A stretch of DNA of 64,000 bases, from positions 5,006,521 to 5,070,520 of the forward strand of contig NC_053418.1 of NCBI RefSeq assembly GCF_016859285.1, written 5' to 3'. This document shows, piece after piece, positions 21,201 through 36,406 of this stretch. Below the pieces are notes generated by a model. That model saw only the letters and a list, made by a program, of their open reading frames with translations, had not been told where the DNA came from and made no database searches. Origin of the DNA: Xiphias gladius (lineage: Eukaryota > Chordata > Actinopteri > Istiophoriformes > Xiphiidae). The translations under genes were made by a program, and so were the position numbers. The first letter of the stretch is position 1; each line of letters starts with the position of its first letter.

Positions 21201-24200
21201 GTAGTGTCCGCTGCTTCAGAGCAATTCAGGCCAGGTAGGAATGACGAGAGGAAAGACCAAGTTTTTGCCTTTTTTAAAAAATGAAATGGAAGCATTTTTT
21301 CTTGTTATACCTGATTTTCTTTTAATATCTCCAGTCCTACGCATGGGTCGGGACAGCGGTGTTGCTATGATGGCACAGGGGCTCTGGCGCTGACGGGAGA
21401 CTCCATTTGTGGCAGCACGCCAGACAGGGCTCACGATTGGGGCTCACCTCCATACGGGGAACCACCACGGGTGCCAGAGTACTCCCACTGGCTTTACGAT
21501 GTAATGAGTTTCTACTACTGCTGCCTTTGGTCTGACCACTGCCACATCTACTTCAGCCATCGACCCTCAAGCGGTTGTTGCAACTACCAGCCCCCAAAAG
21601 CTGGTCAGACCATTCTTAAATCAAATCCAATGTATTAATACACTGCTTTCAACACGTAGAACTGTCACGACCATCTTAGAAGAAATTAAAGGACCCACAA
21701 GATGATTAAAAACTAATAATCAAGCACAGATATCCCTATTTAGACTTAATTAACCCTTTTATGTAAATCTGATGACAGCTTTCTGGTTCAGTAATTGCTC
21801 AGCTACCTTGATCTTTATGGGTTAATTAATATCTGAAAATCTAACAAATGGAAAGTTGTTCTCCTGTGTTAAAGACGAAAATGTATACATTTCTTAGATC
21901 TTACAGGAAAACAATTTTTAAAAAGTGAGTATGTGTATGAGAATGTGTATTTGATGTAAATGCATCAGTGCTTTGCCTCTTGATGCCTCACAGGTGTTGT
22001 CCTAGGGGATCCACATTTCCTAACGTTTGATGGCCTCAGCTACACTTTCAATGGCAAAGGAGAGTACTACCTTGTGTCCTCGCCAGACAAAGAGCTGAGT
22101 GTTCAGGCCAGAACAGAACAGGTGAAACTTAAGAACGGTGAGTCCACATTTGATGTGAGTGCCGTGTCTGTATCCCGTCTTTCATCCCCATGGTACTACT
22201 GTACTTCTCACTTTTAGCCTTCCTTCGGGGTTTCTTTAGCGAGACCTGTTTTATGGTTCGATTTGTTTTTGTTTTTTGTTTTTTATCAGCCACGAGATTG
22301 ATTGCCTACATCTAGAGTTTGCTCACACATATTGACCTTGATATTTCTTACTGAATTTGGTTAATCTTTTGCCTGCACTCTTCTCGTTGAGACTAAGCAG
22401 TGTTTAAGCCCCCCTCTTATCTTCAACACAGTTCTGAGAGCATGTGATGTGTAAGGTTCTTGTGTGAGTGAAACATGTTGCTGCTGTAAAATGACAGCCT
22501 ACTTCCTTGGTTCCCTCTTGTTTTCGCTCAGTATCTCACGCAGGCGCCGAAGAATAACTGATATTAACTTCAGTGGTTAGAATTCCCCTTCAAGCCATTC
22601 CACGACAGCCCTGGGCCAAGTGACTATAGATGGCCAAATGTCATTAAGATTCTCCTCATTGGATCGGTGAAGTCAAACATCTGCATACATAATGCAATCT
22701 ATAATAATGTGACGTGTATTTACTACCAAGGTGCCTTGGCCAGAGCCACATGGCTGTCATCAGTAGCTATGAGGGAGAAGACCTCTGATGTCATCGAGGT
22801 GCGTCTGGCAGAGGGCCGCCTTCAGGTGCTGAGGAACCGAAAGGTCCTACCTTTCGCCAAAGATGAGATGGAGCAAAGATGGATGGACCTGCACAGTGAG
22901 ATGCTTTAGACACTCCTGACTGGGCTAAAGCTGCACTAGACTTTTTTTTCACTTTAGTGGCAGAAAGAGAGAGATGTTTTGAAAATGTAAATATCTTAAT
23001 ATTAATGAAATAATGAAATAAATCCGTTAGCCTCCTCTAAATTTTGTCCTTTTTTTGTGGCTGTGAAAGGGGGAGATTAGAAAGAAACTCTTTGAGCCGG
23101 AAACTCATGTTTCATTAGGGATTGTGATTATTATTGTATATTACTCTGAAGTTTAGATTCACCACTTCTTACGTTGAGTGTTCTCATCAGTGACTTTAAT
23201 ATTTAACTTAGATTTGAGTCATTTTTGTAAAAGAGAAGTAGCGTTTTTTTCCTTCAACCTCAGTTTATTAATGTGGCTGATAAAACAGGAGTAATTTAAA
23301 GTTTAAATTCTGTCTAGGGCAGCCTTAACTCAATTGACCTCTACAGTAGTAGTGGGAAGTTGTGACTTAAGTGTATTTCACATGTCCAGTTTTTTATTAT
23401 CTTTAATAAAATGAGAGAATGAGGTTTTAGAAATTTTAACAACATCTCTCCTTTCTAGGAGTATTTGTGTTCATCCCCAGTCCTCAGAATGTGACAGTGA
23501 TGTTCCTCTCTGGTGTTGGCGTGGAGGTTCGAGTGCATGAAGGAATCATGGCAGTGACTGTCCTGCTGCCATCAGACTTTGCCAACCACACCCAGGGTCT
23601 CCTCGGTCTGATGAACTCTGACCCATCAGATGACCTGTTGACCCAACGAGGAGAGGTCATCCCCTCGGCCGCTGCCACGCCGGAGGAAATCTTCGACTTT
23701 GGAGCTGACTGTGAGTGTGTAAGACCGTTGAACTCTGTTTAACCTGTGTTTTTGAAAGAGCAGTCAATCCGTCAGACTAATCAATGCTGAAATAATCAGT
23801 TCTTACTCTAAAGCAGCAAAAATATAAAACTTGTCTTTATAATTTTGTGTAGAGAGCCCTGTTGCATGTTTAGAGATTCTGTAATTTGCTAATAATTACC
23901 CATCGTTGTGTCTTTATAAATGAGCCACGTTTGGCAAAAACTTTGACAGATGTTTTAAGGGTGCACAAGAAGAGAACGAGGCACATGTTCAGAGTTAGCG
24001 CGGCTTTAATAGATTACAGGGAGATATCAGCGGCTGTGACCGTGCAGTGAAAGTGAAAACACATCTCTGGAACACGTACATATCCCTCAAAACTTGCGAG
24101 TAGCTGATTTTCATGCACTAGACTTTCGGACTGAAATAATTTGTTTCAGTGTAACAGCAGCGAACACAGTGTTTAAGCTTGTAGGAACTAATTTATTTAT

Positions 24201-27200
24201 TGGTGCTAATATAGTGACATTTTTGTATGGCTCAAAGTCAAGACTGCGCCAAAAGAAGACCATGACAGCGTGTTTCCCGCACCAATCTCCTAGAGTTGAG
24301 CTTGCCTCATATTCTCTTATGTTTTTATTCCATGCTTTAAAATCATTGCGACTGGTCAAACACATATTGCTTTGGCAATGATTCCCATTAATATGGTTAG
24401 TTGTTCCTCCATGCGCTTTTCTCATACCATATTGAGTGGAGCTTTTCAGATACTGCCTGTGTGTTTGTTCTCTCGTGCGATTATGGATACTCTTGATGTC
24501 ACAGCTTCCACTACTATTTCAGTTGGCTGTAATTTGTCGTTCTAACCAGAACTACAAAATGGTTGCATATCTTAACTGGTGCCGTCTTTTATTTTTATCC
24601 ACAGGGAATATTTCAAAGAAGTCTTCCCTTTTCACATACGATTCAAAGTACCTTTTGGATACTTACAGTTTCCCACCAAGCCACGACCCTGCTTTTGTTC
24701 CTGCCTTTTCTCAACCTGAGCCACCTGGTGACCCTCTGGTGGCAGACATGTTGACGACGTGCGTTGGAGAAGGGGCACAGTTCTGTAAATATGATACGTT
24801 GACCACTCGGAGCCTTGCAGTGGGAAACACCACACTTGGAGCCTACCAAAACCTTCAGGCCCTAATGGAAGCCCTGCGGCCAGGTACTATGTGAAACAAG
24901 ATTAATCTCTGTCCATTCATTCGTTGTCTTTTATTCTCATTGTGTGTCTATTTTTGTGTTTATCCTAAAGGACAACTGTATAATTTGTGGGTAATTACAT
25001 GTTCATTGTTGCTTGTTAAATCTTTGAATAAATAGTGGAATACCTGAAAATGCAACATACAGGAGCAGTAAGAGCTTGGTCTGTCTATTTAGGAATTCCA
25101 CCTGGTCCTCCAAAGTAATATCATGCCATACGAAAGCTTAATGATATTAAAAAATTAGATCTGAAAGTTGTCTTCATACATCTCCATATTTTTCAAAAAT
25201 ATTAGATTGTCACTAGTTTAAGGCAACACAATGGTTTTAATATTGATTTATTTATTTATTTTTTAAATATTGATTTTGATGTGTCATTGTTCCTTAGTGG
25301 TGTCTTGTGGTTGGCTTCCCACACCCAGGAATGGGAAGAAGAGTGGGACACATTACCTAGAGGGGAACACTCTGAGCTTCTCCTGCAATGAAGGCTACAG
25401 GCTGTACGGTTCAACACAGGGCACTTGTCTGGACGATGGGACCTGGACAGGAGAGCAACCCTACTGTATAGCAGGTTGGTTCTAATATGAAACAAAACAA
25501 ACAGCTGGCTGTGTTGAGTAAAATAAACTCAACAGTAATGTATGTGAGAAAAAAAAACAATACTCTGAACACATATGAGAAAGTAAACTGTAAAAATTTC
25601 CTTGCCTCTAAATAATACTGAGAACTGTAAAACTCGCCTCGTAGTACATTAACTGATACTTCGACATCAGAGTTTTGAGAGTTGGCTGCAGAAAAGGATT
25701 CCATGCATGAGCTGTTTTCTTAAAAATCAAACCCAGACAACAAACAAGTCTGGAGCACATATGGATTTTGTGAAAAGGATCAAATGAATTTGATTTTTTT
25801 TCTTTTTCTTTTTTTTTTTTTTTTCTTAAACAATCACCCAAACTTACATATTCGTAAACACAAACAGGGAGACATTTCAAAGCAGTCCCTACTGGACACG
25901 ACATTATTACCACAACAATGAACTATTTGCAAAAAACAACTGAAAATGATAAAAATTTCACTGCGAGTGTTTATTTATTTCAGACAAGTTGAGTTTCATA
26001 CTGTACTACATGGAAAACCAATGGCTGCACAGAGGGTAGGAGTCTAAATTGCAATTACAAATATAATTTAAATCGGGCTATAACATGCAAAACTTTCACT
26101 TGCTGTTGTCTGTTTCTGTCTGTATCATTGTAATCGGTATGTGAAGTAACTCATTCTTTCTGTTTTATTCCCATGTGAAATAGTTTGACATTATTGCTCT
26201 AGAAAGGTACTACAGTACGTAAATAAACTAATTTGCTTACTTATTCCTGACTAAACCCCCACGTGTTTTATATTCACTACAATTGGCAGCATCCTCCAGT
26301 GAAAACTGAGAGGGACTTTGGGAATCCTCTTCTTCCCATCCAGTCTCTTTGAAAGCAAAGATTCAGTAGACTCGGCTCTGGGCTGCTCATGCATACCATT
26401 AGCTACAAAGTTATAAACTTCTGAACCTGGGTTGGCTTGGCTTTGTGTTTTTTAAATTGGAACCACCTGGGGTCCCCCTAATGGTTTCATTCATCAACCC
26501 AACTGTGAACTCTCAATGAGTGTTGTTGTAGTTGCCAGCTGTTGCCATCAAGTGGCAGTATTTCCCATTGAATTCCCAGCGTTTTGTTTTTGTGACAGAG
26601 CAGGTCAATGCCTCCTTTTGTCCCCTTGTGTAGTGTAAAGGAGGCTGTTTTTTAGAAAAACCGTGAAAAACAACCGGTAACTACACAGTAATTATTAATT
26701 TGTGTCGCAGTGATAGAAAAATGGGATGAAATTAGATCTTTAATAACTTAGTTGCAAAACCCCCAGACTTGACGACTTTTAAGGCCTTTCCTCATCGAAG
26801 TATCAGTTATAGTGAAGGGAGAAGAAGCAGAGAAACGAAACCACTGGACTTGTGATCCACTTCCACTTTCATCCCTTCATGTCTTCACCACAGTCCTCCA
26901 TGCTTTCCTTGTTAGAGTTGCAAACAGAGACTTCCTCGTGATAGTAATCAGGGATGAATAGACTTCATATATCAGATTTGGAAGCCCATGTAACTAACAA
27001 CTGGCTGGTTCACAGCTGGACACAATTGATCACAAATCCTTCATGAGAGAAATGTATTAGTTTCATAACTTGATTATCCAGTGCAGAGCAGTTCAGAAAT
27101 GTTTCATATTAAGCCAGGTGATTGCTTTTGTTCTTTCTTTCATTTTTCATTTTGCTTACCTCTCACAGTGACACGCTTTCCGCTTTAAGCTGTTGTGCTT

Positions 27201-30200
27201 AGGGTACAGTTAACCCATCACTATTTGTTATACATACAAACCAAACACCTCTAATCTTGAACAAAAAGCCGTACCTGCCGATCTGATTTCTATGGCAGTA
27301 CTGCAGCATCAGTCAGAAAGTTTAGAAAGTATCTATTCTATACTAAGTGTTCCAACGATGTGGGTGTGATAAATAGTCTCACTGACACCCACACACACAC
27401 ATTCACACGCATGTATAGATAAACACAATCAGCGTGAATTGGAGCTTCAGCTGTACCCATGCATACGGTTGTACACACACACATACCCACACACCAAGCT
27501 GGGCCTTTTTAGCCATTTGACAATGATCACACTTCCTCTGACACTCTCATTACCCAAATCAGAGCTAACAACTGTCAACATGACCTGAGGTGCCTAATGA
27601 CAGGTGTTGCATGAGCTGTTACCTCCGCAATTCAAATGTGACCTCTAGCCATGTAAACAATACTAAATACAGACCTTGCAAGAGATGCCCTGACTGATCT
27701 CTCCTCATCCCCTTATGTGAATCACTGCAGCATGATGTGTTGGCTGAGCAGCCAGAGAATTTCTGCCATAGTCAAGATGAACTGTTTGCTCCTGCAAAAC
27801 AAATTCCATCGCATTGAGTTTGACTTCTTCTCTGAGTCACTTTAATGAGCGACTGTTGAAATGGCGCTTGTCAGCAGAGGTGACAGTATGTCCCTTCCAT
27901 CAATAGCACACATTAGACTTTAGACGGGCGTGGTGTATTGTGATGATCAATGTTAATATCATGCTGGAAAGACGGGGTTGTTGGAGAAGCGAGGGTGGGG
28001 TTTGGATAGAAACTCCTCGGAGTGTTTTTGATCTTACTACAGACAGAGCCATGGGACGCTTGAGAGGTTTATGGTGATTATAGAAGATTATACAGTTTAC
28101 TATCTTGGATGCACTGTGTCACAGTCTTCTGAAAAACAATAGCCCTGGTTGAGTATCAGATGCATACCAACAACACGATTACGCCACCTTAATGGCATTA
28201 TAATATTTAATAGAGTTCCTTGTACATAGGAGAAGAAAGGGATTAAAGGAAAGGTGACAGCTGCCAGAGAGGGATAGAGTGATTTTCACAGGAAAAAGTG
28301 ACGTTGGTTGCAAGACCAAGCCTCGGTTTTCTGCCTGTAGTTCTCTTCTTAGATTCCCCTGAGATAGAGCAGTCAAAAGCCAAGAGACAGAAGTGGTTGG
28401 TAAATGCAGGTTGCACAGAAGGAGGGGTTGTTGAAATGCCAACCAAGACCAGGGTGAGATTTTTTTAACCAGTGACATTGCTCACACTTCACTGTCTTCA
28501 TGTGGCCATATCTGTCAATGTGAAAAAGTCCCACTTCCTGTCCTTATTTTTTTCATTAGAAATTGCCTTTTACTCTCACACCAATGGCTTATGACCATAC
28601 CAACCTGAATACACCTGATCACGTCCAATCTCGGGAGCTAAGCAGCGTTGGGCCTGGTTAGTCCTAAGATGGGAGACCGCCTGGGAATACCAGGTGCTGT
28701 AAGGTTTGGGGTGGCTGTGGCTCAGGAGGTAGAGCGGGTCGAGCGGGTCATCCCCTATCCGGAAGGTGGGTGGTTTGATCCCCTGCTCCTCCAGTCCACA
28801 TGTCAAAGTGTTCTTAGGCAAGATACTGAACCCAAAACTGACCCTGTTGGCTGTGCCATCAGTATGTGTGAGTGTGATGTGTGAATGTGGCATGCAGTGT
28901 AAAGTGCTTTGAGTGGTCGATTAGACTAGAAAAGCACTGTATAAGTGCAGTCCATTTACCAATGATGTGAAAGTGCTTGCTTGATTCATTGTAGAGATGA
29001 TAGTACTGTTTCATTATTGTCTTTAAATGGGAGAGAGAGTTGTAGAAACATAAACGACTCCATCTCAAATTTAAGTGCGATTTACCTAATAACCACACCT
29101 ACACGATATCTATCCACCTTTCTAGTCTAATTAGTGTGGCGTGACTGACATTGTCAAATGCTGCAACGAACTTAAGAGGCACATGAATGGAAAGCTTTCT
29201 TTAAGTCCGTGCATATGCACAGATTATGCACTCTTTCTAATGATGATCGGAGAGGTGACCAAGCCATGTTGAAGCTATTTCCAACATTCTGGTTTCATTT
29301 TAGGACACAGCACCAATAATATCTGTGGCAGACAATGGCTACTAATTATCTCGGCTATGGTCTCATTTTTTCCGTTAATGTTCCGGCAGTTAGGTGTACA
29401 TGGACTATCATTCGGAGTATCCCAGCTAAACTGAAAAATTTAAAACTATGATTTGGTAAAAAATTATATCTATATGTTTGTGTTTAAGACGAAAATAAAC
29501 AGTCAAGTGGGATGACACATTGGTGTGAGCCTGATCTTTAGCATATCAGTACCACAATAACCAATAAACTATCAGCAAGAGAGCAGAAGAGCCTAAATAA
29601 AATGCAAAAATTAATGGATAAATGGTTGAAACTCCCAGATTTTGCCACTCCAATAGTACAACTGCAAACTTGACCAAACTTACCGAAAAAAGAAGAGACC
29701 AAGCCCATCAACAATTCCGGCACACTTGTATCCACTTTTATATAATCCTTAGTATTAAATAACATCTAGGTTAAAATCAATACAATTTGAACACTTGGAA
29801 TATGACAGATGGTGTTAATGAAGGGGTCCTTTGGACTCATCGGATAGAGCTGTGGTGGACTTAAAAGGCTGGGAAACACTGCTGGATGCATTAATGGCTG
29901 AAAATGCCTGCACAAACTACCTTTCATTGACTAGACTAAGGTATATGAGGGATGGGACTGGAAAAAAGTACAGTTTGATTAAAAACATACACGTATGAAT
30001 CTCTGACCATGGATAGAGTCAAAATGCAGGTTTAGAGACAAGAAATTATTTAGTTGGGTTCTACCAGGCTTTTTGTTTTTTTAGTATGTTTGTGCAACTG
30101 TGTGCTTGTTAAGCTTGTACGTGAAACATTTGATGAAGTTTTCCATCACACACATGGTTGAAATTCCAAGAATACTTCCACCCATCGCATTAAGTCAGAC

Positions 30201-33200
30201 CGGGTGAGATACACGTATCAGATGACAACAGTAGCTTCTTACAGAGACTCACTGTTACCAGGGAGAGAAAAATCAACAGAATTATTTTAAGATGATATCA
30301 GCTCTGGTAAAAAAACAAAACAAAACAAAAAAAACAAAAACAAAACTCATCTCAATCTTAAGAAATGCTTTATGTGATAAGAGTGTAGCTCAGGGGTGTA
30401 TGGGAGTGGTAGGATTATGAAAACAGTCTTGGATGTCTGATAGGTATCGTCTGTTTGCAATTTCTTTGTGAGATAAACACAATGATGGTGAGCTCAGAAA
30501 ATTTAAATTTTCAAGTTTTTGAATTTGAATTGGTAGCAAATTGTAGGAGTAACGTGTAAAATATAATCACTTTTATCTACTTGAATTCAAGTATAGATGA
30601 TAGAGAAGGGTTATATACACTACCATCTTTGAACTGTATAGAAAACACCCTTTTCTGTTCTCCGTTAGCTTCAACTAATTCAGTCCAACCCCATGATGTC
30701 TGTCATGTGTTAATCTCATCTCACTAGAAATATAATGTCCCAAACTGAGTGCTATTGCTCCCTGCAGCTTTACAATTCGATCAATGCAGGTCGGTTTAGT
30801 GGAGTAATGAGATAGCTTTGAGGTTTTGCCAGCAGAAGAAGAAAGGAAAAAAGGTGAATGTTAACACTGATTGACTGCCAGTCCTCTACATGCTCCCAGT
30901 GCAATTATGTGCTGGGCAGCTTGTCACACCGATGCTGAAGGCCTCTGCATCCGACAGTTTGACGCCACTGCTGCATCAAAGGCCTGGCCATGTGTAGTGA
31001 AACTGATTGGTCTAGAAACTTCAGGGAATATTTTTACATGTTGGTGCTTATTTCAGTGTGCTTCTGTACACACGTTGTGTTTGCGTTTGATGTTCCAAGG
31101 CCGATGACATTCTAAAGGACCAACACCTGCAGTGCCTGCCTGACAAACATCTACCACCCTTGACATGTGTTCATGCATTCATGTGTTAGAGGATGACGGT
31201 ACTTTCATAATTATCTTCCTCGTATCGTCTGTATAATTGCCTGCCTCAAAAAATAACTCTTGGCTCAATATACTGAATGAATAGTCAAATAGATTGGAAA
31301 TCGCTTCACTGGACTTGCCAAGACCCCAAGGAAAGTTTCTGATGTTCTGATTTAATCACAGTATTTCCTAAGCAAGTGCAAACAATGTGAAGGCAACTGC
31401 TGGGAAAATCCAGCAAATGGAGGTTGTATCAGTCCATCCAGCATTGTACTCATTATGTTTTTTTGAAGCAAGTATATCATTTTTGTTTTGTTTGATCCCT
31501 TTGGTAATTATAAAAATGGACATACTGGCAGAACACAATGGATCTTTGTGGGAGAGCAGTGTGAAATCAGATTAATCAGATTTTTCACCTGTGTGAAAAA
31601 TCTATACAGGGGACGAAGACTTGAACTACTCATCCATTTTTTAATTCAAATTGATGTAAAATAGGCTCTTTGGCCAATCACAGTTGCCCTGATAAGTTCT
31701 TTGAAGAATTGGGTGATGTGTATAAAATACTTTGCCACGGTAAATCAAGTATGGGTAAATTAAATGGCCAGTAATTTATGTTTTTGGCCAATTCAGGAAA
31801 ATAACGGTGGCCAATCAAGGTATTTAGCACATTCATGCAAACCCCATAGAAATTAAATTTCGTCAATTTGTAACATTGCCCAAAAATGCCTAATTTGGCC
31901 AGATATATTAAAGGGATAGTTAACTTGGCATTTTCTGGACAAATACATCAATGATTAATGAGGGCAAAAAAAAAATGAATCGCCCTCCAACAAGAAACTG
32001 GCTTACATGAGCACGATGTTAGGATAAATGAATTAAGTGATATGAAATGGCGGTTCAGTCTGATTATCAGGCAGCTTGGCAAAATCAATGATGATTGACC
32101 AATTTATATCGTCTCAGGTCATATCACACAACTATACTTTAACGCCAAAATTCATTGGTAGCAGTAATATCTATGTAATTGTGTACTGTGTGTATAATTA
32201 GACAATGGTCCATTTGCTGGATTCGTTCATCATCCAGTGCTCCGCAGGTAGTGCCATGTTGAAGGTCCATTGGTAAATGTTGGCTAAATATGTAACAAAT
32301 GGGCAAGAAAAGGGAGAGTGCTATAGTAGATTACATGTCGTTATTGGTCTGTTCAAGTAGTGACAGGAAGGTCTTGCCTCTAGGGAGTTTGAGTTTGAGT
32401 TTGAGTTTTACAGTAACGTCAGATAATTCAGCTCAGTTGGCATAAAAATCATCAGTACTTTTAGGTACCTAATCAGCCCACCGGCTAATTTGGCAAGGTA
32501 ATAGATGCTTACACTTACACTCAGTACTAGTATTATCGAAGCTAATCTGTGCTAAAATATAAGGTGCTAAATCAATGAAATGAAAATGAAAGTGAAGCCA
32601 ACATTACTTAACAATCACATCTGGCCAAGCCATACATTTACACATTTACATTCAATGTAACCTGTAGTTCACAGCCATGGTTTCAGTCAGTCATAGGCGT
32701 ACACTATGGCTACCAAAGAAGTTTCGGTCTAGCAAGTTTTTAGTACCTTAATCCTTTTATTTACCCAGATAAAACTGACTGATCAAGCCTGTTAAATACA
32801 GCCACACCTAGTTGTATGCACAAACTGTTACTACCCTCCTTAATTTGGAGCTACAACACACAGTCCTCTACTGCTGACTACTGAGCCGCTCCACTAGATG
32901 CCTCGTTCAACGGAATCATGAGTGTTGATTGATCTTCCCTCCTTGGTTGTCCCTCATGCCTTTGCTTACAACATCAGCGCTTCCCTGTTTGCCTTTTGAC
33001 TTTATATTGATCCAGATATAAAACATGTGGAGGATGGATTGTTCAGAAGGATCAATGGCTGATAGCAGTGACTAATTCTGTGTTGGTGTGATTTTCACAG
33101 ACGATAACGTGGGGTTTGTACTTGGCACTGTTGGTTCCCTCTCAGCACTGGTCACAATGGGAGTAATGATCAAACTACACAACAGGAAACAAGACAGGTG

Positions 33201-36200
33201 GGTTACGCATGATTCACCTCACAGAAAAATCAATTCCTCTGTTCCACTGGTGCTACCAAAAGCAATTTATGACACAAGAAATATAAAAAAAGCAAATATT
33301 AAATCAGTGTTTGGACTTACAATGCTCTCTACAGAAAGTTATTTTTTACACGATTGCTACTGCAGATTGATTCTTTCTCTTAATTTAAAATAAAGGCTAC
33401 ATTCATTGGTAGTTTTGTATCACCCGGCCGACACTGCAAATATTATTTCACTATTTCATTATTTCACCTAAAATATGAATACTGTTGTACTTCATCCACT
33501 GGCTTTTTTTAGGATACTGAATTTCTGATAAGCTGAGAAGCGTGATATAGATATCCAACAAACTGAGATATTACCAAATAGGCTGATAGTAGAACAATTG
33601 TTGAGTTTCAGCTGGTGTTATAACCACAGAAAATGGAAAATATTATACCATTACACCGCACAGCATTGCAGGATTAGTCAAAGTTATAATCCTTAAGATT
33701 TCAGTCTGGGTTGATTTGGTGACACCTGTGGTTATCGTGCTAACAGCAAGTGTAGTTTAATACTACAGGTCCCAGAATTCTCGGGGGAGTAAAAGCTCCT
33801 TGAGCAGCTACTTTGTCAGAAAAACAACAGAGGAGCAACTGGTCTGTCTGTGAGTTTGCAGCCAAACAAACTCACATTGTTTTGATAAAGACATCAGTCA
33901 ATAAAAATCCTGTTTACGTGAAGCCATGAGCAACCATAATCTAATTTCACGCTGCACACTGCGCGAGTAGTTTTCCACAGCTATGGGAGTTGGTTACTGA
34001 GAAGTTGGAGTCGTGCAGCCTGTCACCAGCAGCTCTTCATCTAACAGCTCATTGTAGCTGGTCCTGATTGCCGAAAATGACCTTTGTCTTGTTTTGCAAA
34101 AACATTTTTGATAAATGGCCGTGGTTTGCATTAGCAGTAACATAATAAGTTTAATATAGCCTACAGTAAACAGTGAAATTGATACAGATGTGATAAATAT
34201 ACTAACAATAATACTAGATTACATATACAGTCCTGGTTGAGATTATTGGCACCCCTTAAATTTAAATATAGAATTTAGAATGTCTTCAGAAATTAATGCA
34301 AAACATAATATTATATTTATGTATAATGATTTGTTTATTCAGAATATTTAATAGGATGTAAAAAATTACTGAACAACAACAAAAAAAAGCTTTCATATAG
34401 CGAAATAAAAAATACAAACATAAAATGTGCGCTTGACAGAATTATTGGCATCTTTTTGATGCATCTTGATGCAAAAACAAATAAGAAACACCTGTGCTTA
34501 CTTTTCGGTGTTCACATGACCTTCATTAACCAATGAATAAGGGTTTTACTGCATAAAAAAGGGGCTGATTGTTTCCAGTTTCTTTTTCACAATGCCGAAG
34601 ACGAGAGAGCTGTCTGAGAGATCATCAGATGTGCTATTATCAAAAAACCTAACAATTCCAAAAGCTACATCAGTCCATAACGTTATCAAGAGGTTTTACA
34701 TTCATATTGTTAAGACACCTCCAGAACGTGATGCTAAGAAGAAGCTCGGTGAGAGAAGTCTGCGGAGGTTGATGTGGATTGTGGAAAAAACACCACACAA
34801 GACATCCACAGTATTGGTTAATTTGCATTTATTTCTAAATTCTAAAATCTGTACTTAAAATTCAGGGGTGCCAATAATTTAAACCAGGACTGTACATGAA
34901 TTGTTTCTTGTGAATTCTTCATGTCTGTATGAAGACAATATAAGTCACTAAGAAGGAAAACTACTATACAGACAGGTAATTAGATGTGCTGACCATTTGC
35001 AATATATAGCCACATATGGTTTATATATAAAAAACAGGTTTTGATTTCCTGAAAATCTTGGATTATAACTTTAAGGCCAGAATCAAACCGATTGTAGAGT
35101 CAAACTGAAAACCTCTGGCTATCTCTCTCTCTTGCTCCCTCTCTCTATACAAACCACCAGCGTTAAGGTCTCCGCAGATCAGACAAACACTGAATTATGA
35201 CACAAATAATGGCTTGTGTTTGTTCGTTAGGCCTCCAGCCATAGCCACCCATAAATCTTTCATTCTGTCTTTGAAAATATAGATTAAATGTTAGAAAAAA
35301 GGAGGCTTGTTATCTTGTGAAAACCGGTGCATAGCTAGAGGTCCTCTTCCCCTCCCATTTCCTCCCAATAGTCAAAACCTTTGTGCTGCGCCAACAAAGA
35401 CACAGACACAAAAGCAATGAATCCCACCACCCCTGTCTCATATCCAACATGTCCCGGCCTCCTAACCGTTACTCATACTTTTTCTTTCTGATCTGAGCAA
35501 ACCAAATAAACCCATTTACCCTGTGGGATCATATTCATGACTGCAGTCCAGAGAAACAAGAGGCTAATGGAGGTACTAGTTCCTGGGTGTATGCAGGCAA
35601 ATTAAAGACCTGTTTTATGGGTTCATAGACTTCATTTGGGCTTTCCCCCCCACCGTAACTCCAGCAGGGGAAGAAAAAAAGATAGATGTCATGCCTGAAG
35701 AGTCACCTCCCGCTCCCAGCAACACTTTGGGCAGGCAGGTGATGAAACTGCATTTTTTTTCAAGCCATAAGGGCAAGGAGCGAGCACACCTGCCCTCTCT
35801 TGAAGCCTTGATCATGGGAGGCCAGGTGTAAGTAGAGAAGAAGAGTGTCAGAGGGTCTGCAGATGTGAGGAAGGAGATCTCACACACATGACCTGCTGAT
35901 ACACTGCTTGTACACGAGACTCAGTACACACACAGCCAGGATACACACTCTGTGAATACAGTAGCCTAAATGTCTGAAGAGAAATCTTACACATTCCTCG
36001 AGTGTGATTGGTCTCACCAACATGCATGAACCAACACAAAAGCACACACATTCCCCTACCAACAAGTGCAGACACAATGATTCTTCCCCGACATCAGAAG
36101 CATAGCAGGATGGAAGTAGAGGGGGTCTTACTGTTTTTCAGATCAAGTCTGGGTTGCGTGTCTGGAGGAAAGAAGCAGTGATACTGTGTGTGTGCGTGTG

Positions 36201-36362
36201 TGACAAGTGGATAGTGTAGGCCTCCTGTGCCTCAGTTCCCTGTGTCTCAGACTCAGACTTGCAGGGGTACTTTCCACATCTAGGGTTACTCTGCAGGTTT
36301 CAACAGGCCTACTGGCAGCTCACCACAGCAGTAAGAAAGTCATTACACCAAAAGATGTGAGT

Positions 36363-36406
<44 letters not shown>

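Larger units (their letters stand above)
25475..33100 (+). other. susd2 intron 12 (7.6 kb)
   Basis: Non-coding. It contains the composite 5S/tRNA SINE (28587-28961), a poly(T) tract (25796-25825), an A-rich (aaaac)n patch (30308-30345) and short (CA)n patches (27388-27402, 27473-27481). No other gene is recognised. Open frames within it have no domain signature. Confidence 0.8.

Noticed and set aside
28587-28705. Working 5S rRNA gene
   Set aside because: It carries scattered substitutions, lacks a T-run terminator and is fused to a SINE body.
31387-31575. Short open frames in susd2 introns 12 and 13
   Set aside because: No homology to SUSD2 or other families that I can see. The susd2 frame is complete without them.
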